Part shown: positions 59,204 to 64,000 of the stretch, piece after piece | Position numbering within the stretch: position 1 is the stretch's first letter | How the letters are laid out: each line of letters begins with the position of its first letter | NCBI GenBank assembly: GCA_905221605.1 | Contig: CAJNDS010000202.1 | Location: forward strand, 62,001-126,000 | DNA length: 64,000 nucleotides | Source: Symbiodinium natans | Taxonomy: Eukaryota > Sar > Dinophyceae > Suessiales > Symbiodiniaceae | Direction of reading: 5' to 3' | Translations under genes and position numbers: made by a program | Notes under the pieces: generated by a model | What the model saw: only the letters and a program-made list of their open reading frames with translations | The model's database searches: none | Told to the model about the DNA's origin: nothing

Positions 59204-61079
59204 CTTGAAGCTGCGTTAGAGTTCGGCGTGCCTCCAGCTTGGCATACTCCTCCGGGCCCATGTACATCCGGATGCAGCTGTCAATCTGCACAGCTGCTTG
59301 ATGCTGTTGAGGGGGCAGGGGGCTTCAGGAAGACTGCCACCCTAAACCCCAAACCCTAAACTCTAAACCCTAAACCCTAAACCCTAAACCTGCCAAATGC
59401 CTACTCCAGAATCCCGGCGACCAGACTTCCCCTGAATGCCTTGACCATGACCCTACAGAAGCCTAAACCCCTTGTTTTGCAAAGTTTCTTTTTGCCACCC
59501 GCCTAGCTGACCTTTCGGACACTCTGCAGGGAAGCGTCGGTGCCAAATCCCAATAATTTGATGCAAAGTTTGAAACTTAGGGTTTAGGGCTGAGAGCCTA
59601 CGCCTTCAACTCAAAAAACCCTAAGCCCTACCAAACTAAGGCTTCTAATTATTGAGGCCCCCTATCCCAACCCTAAACCCTAGAAACCTAAACCGCCTAG
59701 CCCGGCAGGGCCCTCTTGCGCCTCGGCCTGCATCTCATGGAGGCGCTCCAGCAGGCTCCTCGACAGGCTGCCAACAAGGTTCCCCAATGACAAGCCACGG
59801 TTGAGCGTTTAGGGTTTAGGCTTTCGCCCGGTAACCATACTCTCACATTATAGTGAGGGTACCCTTTCTTGGGCTGGTTCCTTCACAAGGGAACCTTGAA
59901 CCAAAAAGGGTAGAGGACACCACTGGGCTACCAGGGTTTAGGGGAATGGGGTTTAGGACTTCTTCCCTTGCCATGGCAAGTGCCAACGTCTAAAGCCCAG
60001 CCATAGGCCCAGCATGGGACCATAGTCCAGGTGTCAGTGCCCCAACTGCCCTTCCTCCGCCTCGCTTGGCTATGAGCGAGCATACGCCGCTTCAGCTTCA
60101 CGTCGCCCGAAATGCCGGTCTTAGTCTTGCAGGACCTTCTCAGACAAGGACGCAGCTTTTTCGTCACCGCGATCGGCCCAAGCAAACCTGCGAAGTCCTG
60201 GGAAGGTCGGCGCAGCGAAAAGCAACCTGCCCTATCCTTGCCGACAATAGACTGGATCTGGGAATAACAACCTAGGTAGAAAAAGGGTACCCTTTTTGGT
60301 TTCAAGGGGATTGATTATGAGGGAACCCCGACCCTAAACAAAGGACAAAAAGGCCTACTCGCGGTCCTAGAAAAACGTAGCTGCGTACCCCGGTGGCAGC
60401 CCCAGTAAAACATGCAGAGGGTAGAGAACTTTGAGTCCACGCCACCCAACAGATCTCCAACAGCGCCACCAGCCCTGACCCCCCCTAAACCCTTTTTGCC
60501 ACTGGACTGAGGGTCTAGCCCCCCCTAAACCCTAAACCCTAAACCCTAATAATCCTGCACCCTGAAGGCAACCTCTCAGGAGACCGAGGGCAAAGGCATC
60601 TGTTGCCCAAGGCCGTGGCTGGTTTCGGCCGTACGTGCGGAAATGGCGGTATGCGTCGAACCTGAGAAGGGGGGGAGGTTTAGGGTTTAGGGTTTAAAGG
60701 GGGGGAGGGCTGGGTGGGTGGGAAGTTCCGACATAGTTAAATTAGGGGGAGGGTTGGGAAGTTCAACGCATAATTCGTACCCAGTGGGCATCAAGGATTT
60801 CCAGTCTCTCCATGGCGCTTCGTGGTTACTAAAGATCACATTGAAGACCAGCTCGTGAGATAAATCCTGGCTCGGTAGCTCACAGGACCTTCCAGGCAGG
60901 AAGCTACATGGCATCGTTCTTTCATTGCGAGCTCGCTTTCTGCCAGGTTCTGCCCTTAGCACCTTAAGAGCCCTTGCTCCTGCAAGCAGGGGCTTCTCGT
61001 CTTGAAGACCAGGGAATCGCAGACCTCCTGGTGAGTCCCTCCTGAGGGCGGCGCCCAGGATTCGGGAAGAACTTGACAT
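59204..61079 (-). CDS. Multi-exon minus gene, start ATG 61079
   Basis: The first exon 60720-61079 starts MSSSSRILGAALRRDSPGGL (120 codons). Then 60556-60668, 60373-60477 (GDLLGGVDSKFSTLCMFYWG), 59955-60263 (basic, RSCKTKTGISGDVKLKRRML), 59698-59800 (LVGSLSRSLLERLHEMQAEA), 59404-59455 (VMVKAFRGSLVAGILE, followed by GA|GTAGGC) and 59204-59325 (CIRMYMGPEEYAKLEARRTL). Introns: telomere-motif pieces, element D (60266-60370), element C (59827-59935). The last exons are helical. No family named. Confidence 0.45.
59827..59935. mobile_element. Family C introner
   Basis: CGGTAACCATACTCTCACATTATAGTGAGGGTACCC at the left, AGAGGACACCACTGGGCTACCAGGG at the right. Confidence 0.75.
60266..60370. mobile_element. 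Family D introner
   Basis: CAACCTAGGTAGAAAAAGGGTACCC at the left, AAAAAGGCCTACTCGCGGTCCTAG at the right. Interior ACCCCGACCCTAAACAAAGG. Confidence 0.8.
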
Positions 61080-61218
61080 TCACTTGCACGCAGTCTCGTC
61101 CTGCAGTAGTAAGGGAGGAGGTGGGGGTGGGGCGGTTCTGTCGCTAGACCATCATTGAAAAAAACAAGCAAGGGCCCTGAACATACTAAACCCTAAACCC
61201 TAAACACTAAACCCCAAA

Positions 61219-61407
61219 GCTCCCGGATAGTTGAGTGAACCCGAAGAGGGGTCTGGAGGGACTCCAAAGCTATTTCAAAGCATGAGAGCTTTTAGGGTTC
61301 ACCAAACTTGCGACTTGGATGCGTTTGGGGTGCTTATCTGGGACGTGAGGTTTCAGGAGCCGTCAAAAAAGCCCTCCCCCCGCCTCCAAACCTGCGACCC
61401 TACCCCT
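61219..61407 (+). CDS. Plus exon
   Basis: After GGATAG: SEPEEGSGGTPKLFQSMRAF then HQTCDLDAFGVLIWDVRFQE, open for about 60 codons into a telomere-like tail. Divergent from the 61079 start. Not recognised. Confidence 0.35.
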
Positions 61408-61429
61408 AAATCCTGAACCCTGAACCCTA

Positions 61430-61572
61430 AACCCCAAACCCTAAATCCTAACCCTAACCCTAAACCCTAAACCCTAAACCCTAAACCCTAAACTCTAAAC
61501 CCTAAACCCTAAACCCTAAACCCTAAACCCTAAACCCTAAACCCTAAACCCTAAACCCTAAACCCCAAACCC
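61430..61572 (-). repeat. Telomere-motif array (CCCTAAA)n
   Basis: About 19 units, with CCCTAA 6-mers and CTCTAAA variants at the left part. Confidence 0.95.
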
Positions 61573-61573
61573 G

Positions 61574-62397
61574 AGCCCCGGCACACCCAGGTGAAGCGCT
61601 CAGGCTGCCGCCCATCCCGGTGTACTCGAACCATCCTTTCACGGGCCACACCTCTGGCTTGAGACAGTGCTGAGTCGGGGGTTTAGGGTTTAGGGTTTAG
61701 GGTTTAGGGTTTAGGGTTATTAAGATCCCCGAAATAGGGACCCATTACCCTTGTTCGAATCCAAAAGAACCCCTCACTGGCTAAAAGGTAGGAAGCCGGG
61801 AGTTAGGTACCTTATACGCTCCCTTCAATATACCCCTTGAAGAACTTGATCTTGGGGTCGACGCCAACCTGTGCCCACTCAGCAGGCGGTGAGACGCCCA
61901 GCACCCTTTAAGGGATGATATGGGGCACCCTAAACCCAAAACCCTACACCCTAAACCCTAAACCCTCCCTAAACCCTATAGATTTTCAGAGTTTCTACCT
62001 GTAAGCGAAAGGGGCCGGACACATTGTTGCTTCCGCTTGGGCCCGGCCCACCAAATCCTTCAATCCATCAGCAGCTTTGGTGAGTTCTTAACCCCTAAAC
62101 CGTAAGCCCTAAAACCCAAAACCCTAAACCCATGAGCACCCTGACTGTCCCTGACTCCAGCAACTCTTCTCAAGGAGCTGTTCAACTTTAGGGATCCCTG
62201 GCAGAGGAGCCTTGTATAAGCCAGCACTTTGTAAGAGGCCCTCCCTGTCAAAATGGGGCCACAACTTAGAGCAGCCCTAAACCCTAAACCCTAAACCCTT
62301 AAACCTTACACCCTAAACCCTGAATCCGAAAACCCCCGAGCTCCCATAAGGTGCACAGAGCCCACGTCCGAAGCCCTGCAGCGGCTCAAATTCCAGA
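61574..62397 (-). CDS. Multi-exon minus gene, unrecognised
   Basis: 62336-62397 (EFEPLQGFGRGLCAPYGSS), 62132-62256 (SYKVLAYTRLLCQGSLKLNS, after CATTTTGACAG), 61999-62078 (AADGLKDLVGRAQAEATMCP, ending AG|GTAGAA), 61838-61907 (VLGVSPPAEWAQVGVDPKIK) and 61574-61680 (CLKPEVWPVKGWFEYTGMGG). Telomere-motif blocks and a family E remnant (61716-61760) separate them. The family is unknown. Confidence 0.45.
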
Positions 62398-62418
62398 CTT
62401 CTGTTTAGGGGACTGAGC

Positions 62419-62533
62419 TCCTAGACCCGGGAACAACCTAGGAATAACAAGGGTCCCCTTTTTGGTTTTAAGGGGATTATAAGGGAACCCCAACCCTAAC
62501 AGAAGGAAAAAAGGGCCTACTCCCGGTCCTAGG
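62419..62533. mobile_element. Family D introner, near-perfect ends
   Basis: CCTAGACCCGGGAACAACCTAGGAATAACAAGGG at the left, AAAAAGGGCCTACTCCCGGTCCTAGG at the right. Confidence 0.85.
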
Positions 62534-62595
62534 CTCTGAGCTTAGACACATACATATAATACAAATACAAGCATAACTTTATAGATAAAGGGCGG

Positions 62596-62735
<140 letters not shown>

Positions 62736-62764
62736 ACACATGGCGCACACACAGGCGTTGCTTT

Positions 62765-63150
62765 TAGGAGCACTGCGGCTCTCAGGTCCCCGCTGCTTCT
62801 TCGGCCAGGCGCGCGGCCTTCAGTTCTGGGGATCTTGTTAAGGACTAAGAGGGTTTAGGGTTTAGGGTTTAGGGTTTAGGGTTTAGGGTTACTGAAAGGC
62901 AAGAGGGGTTCTAGTGGGCATGCTAGATCATGCTGGAAGGTATATGAAGTTTGACATAAAAGAGTTGACGCCGAAGGAATCCAAGCAACTGAGTCGAGCA
63001 AGTGCCAACTGGCCCATACCAGGGGGGCTTGGGTGCTGCTTGCTTACTTTCCCTGCAGAAGAGTAGAGGATCACATCGTACCGGACGTGGCTTAGGACGT
63101 TGGAAGTGACTGCCCAGGCCCATTTCGCCAGGAAACAAGGAAATATAAAG
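62765..63150 (-). CDS. Minus exon islands
   Basis: 62928-63150 (SNVLSHVRYDVILYSSAGKV to a stop) and 62765-62848 (frames give SPELKAARLAEEAAG or IPRTEGRAPGRRSSGDLRAA). A telomere block (62850-62890) lies between. Confidence 0.35.
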
Positions 63151-63185
63151 TGCCCCCCAAACAAGACCTAGCCATTGAAGTACCT

Positions 63186-63266
63186 ATAGTTGCCTCATTC
63201 CCTACTATAAGAACCAGCAAGTATCAGCAAGTATCAGCAAGTATCAGCAAGTATCAGCAAGTATCA
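63186..63266. repeat. Family B half and 10-bp tandem AGTATCAGCA
   Basis: CATTCCCTACTATAAGAACCAGC is a family B right arm. It continues into five AGTATCAGCA units. Confidence 0.7.
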
Positions 63267-63306
63267 TGAGCTGCACAAAAAGTGGTTGCGGTCCCCCAAA
63301 CCGTAA

Positions 63307-63430
63307 ACCCTAAACCCTAAACCCTAAACCCTAAACCCTAAACCCTAAACCCTAAACCCTAAACCCTAAACCCTAAACCCTAAACCCTAAACCCTAAACC
63401 CTAAACCCTAAACCCTAAACCCTAAACCCC
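63307..63430 (-). repeat. Telomere-motif array (CCCTAAA)n
   Basis: About 17 perfect units, the longest perfect array of this orientation in the 3' part. Confidence 0.97.
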
Positions 63431-63790
63431 AACGCCGTTCCGGGACTCCCGCATGCTTCCTCGCCCAGATCCCACGCCAGCGGGATTGGATCTCAGTGGG
63501 CCCCGGGCTGATGGGATGCTACCCGAAACGTGTTGTACGGTCGGTAAGGAAGGGTTTAGGGTGTAGGGTTTAGGGTTTAGGATTTAGGGTTTAGGGTCTA
63601 GGGTTTCGGGTTTAGGGTTTATAGGGCTTAGGGTTAGTCCTCTGAGACAGTATCCAACAGCTCTTCCCAAGCGAGCACGGGCATGGGCTGTGGTCGCTAC
63701 TCTGCCCTGCAGCTCTTTGGCGCTGCAGGGCGGCAGACGAGACACCCATGAAATCTGCCGCGGACGATGCGTGTGCAAGTAGGAGGAAAG
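63428..63790 (-). CDS. Minus exon islands at the window edge
   Basis: 63636-63790 (HRPRQISWVSRLPPCSAKEL, ARARLGRAVGYCLR) and 63428-63548 (DPIPLAWDLGEEACGSPG). Separated by a degenerate TTTAGGG block. Unrecognised. Confidence 0.35.
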
Positions 63791-63804
63791 TTGATCCGTG
63801 GATG

Positions 63805-63890
63805 CAATAATAATAATAATAATAGTAATAATAATAACAATAATAATAATGGTAATAGTAGTAATAATAAGAATGGTAATAATACTAAGG
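63805..63890. repeat. (TAA)n microsatellite
   Basis: Imperfect AATAATAAT tract with GTAATAGTAG interruptions. Confidence 0.9.
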
Positions 63891-64000
63891 GTGAAAAGTC
63901 GACGGCGTCACTTTAGCCCGTGTCATTCGGTTGACCACATCACCCCCAACACTGAGGGCCCTGCCTTGGCTGCTGCCGTGTGGATTGAGCCTCCGTACCC

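Noticed and set aside
63216-63266. CRISPR-like short direct repeats
   Set aside because: Ten-base tandem units without spacers; a minisatellite grown from an element end.
63307-63430. Chromosome end (true telomere)
   Set aside because: The array is internal, followed by unique exon-like sequence, and similar arrays of both orientations occur throughout the window.

Overview
This window looks like nuclear DNA of a dinoflagellate-type protist, most probably a dinoflagellate. No ribosomal or marker gene confirms this. The arguments are: (1) blocks of the 7-bp telomere motif TTTAGGG/CCCTAAA are scattered through the whole window in both orientations, usually mixed with degenerate copies; (2) coding sequence lies in short islands of about 40-200 bp that ORF finding mostly misses; (3) the islands are separated by short palindromic elements (about 90-150 bp, terminal inverted repeats) of at least a dozen families; (4) the recognisable proteins (secreted/anchored sulfotransferase-like, BTB, TPR plus Hint-like, Ala/Glu coiled coil) suit such a genome.

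Central result. The palindromic elements behave as introns (introner-like elements). In the sulfotransferase-like gene at 19452-21205 (minus) the coding order of the family can be read continuously, from signal peptide through the PAPS-loop-like motif and the 3'-phosphate-like motif to the C-terminal helices and a stop, only if the copies of families B, I, C and D and a telomere-repeat array between the islands are removed. The same layout recurs in most other gene-like regions. Several families begin with GTAGCCC/GTAGGCCC and end in CTAG or CAAG in the sense of the gene, which would supply both splice sites.

Layout. 0.5-2.8 kb: minus exon islands. 4.0-6.4 kb: plus gene. 7.0-9.3 kb: minus gene. 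9.6-13 kb: islands on both strands. 13.7-15.4 and 15.5-18.1 kb: two minus genes. 18.5-21.2 kb: a minus fragment and the sulfotransferase-like gene. 21.3-23.5 kb: islands. 23.5-26.0 kb: minus Gly/Met/Pro-repeat gene. 26.1-28.3 kb: BTB gene, minus, the only long nearly continuous ORF apart from the TPR gene. 29-38 kb: islands, mostly minus, with a K/R-rich plus gene near 30.6-31.0 kb. 38.6-44 kb: mainly plus. 44.4-46.5 kb: minus. 46.5-48.3 kb: plus and minus islands. 48.5-56.7 kb: a large minus Ala/Glu-rich coiled-coil gene. 57.1-58.7 kb: TPR/Hint-like gene, minus. 59.2-61.1 and 61.6-62.4 kb: minus genes. 62.8-63.8 kb: minus islands.

Limits. Exon edges were read by eye and may be off by 10-20 bases. 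Where both strands are open the strand call is weak. Adjacent islands are grouped into genes by strand, spacing and stop codons, so some groups may be two genes or part of one. Stretches not listed hold degenerate telomere-like repeats, fragments of the same palindromic families, homopolymers, or nothing I recognise.
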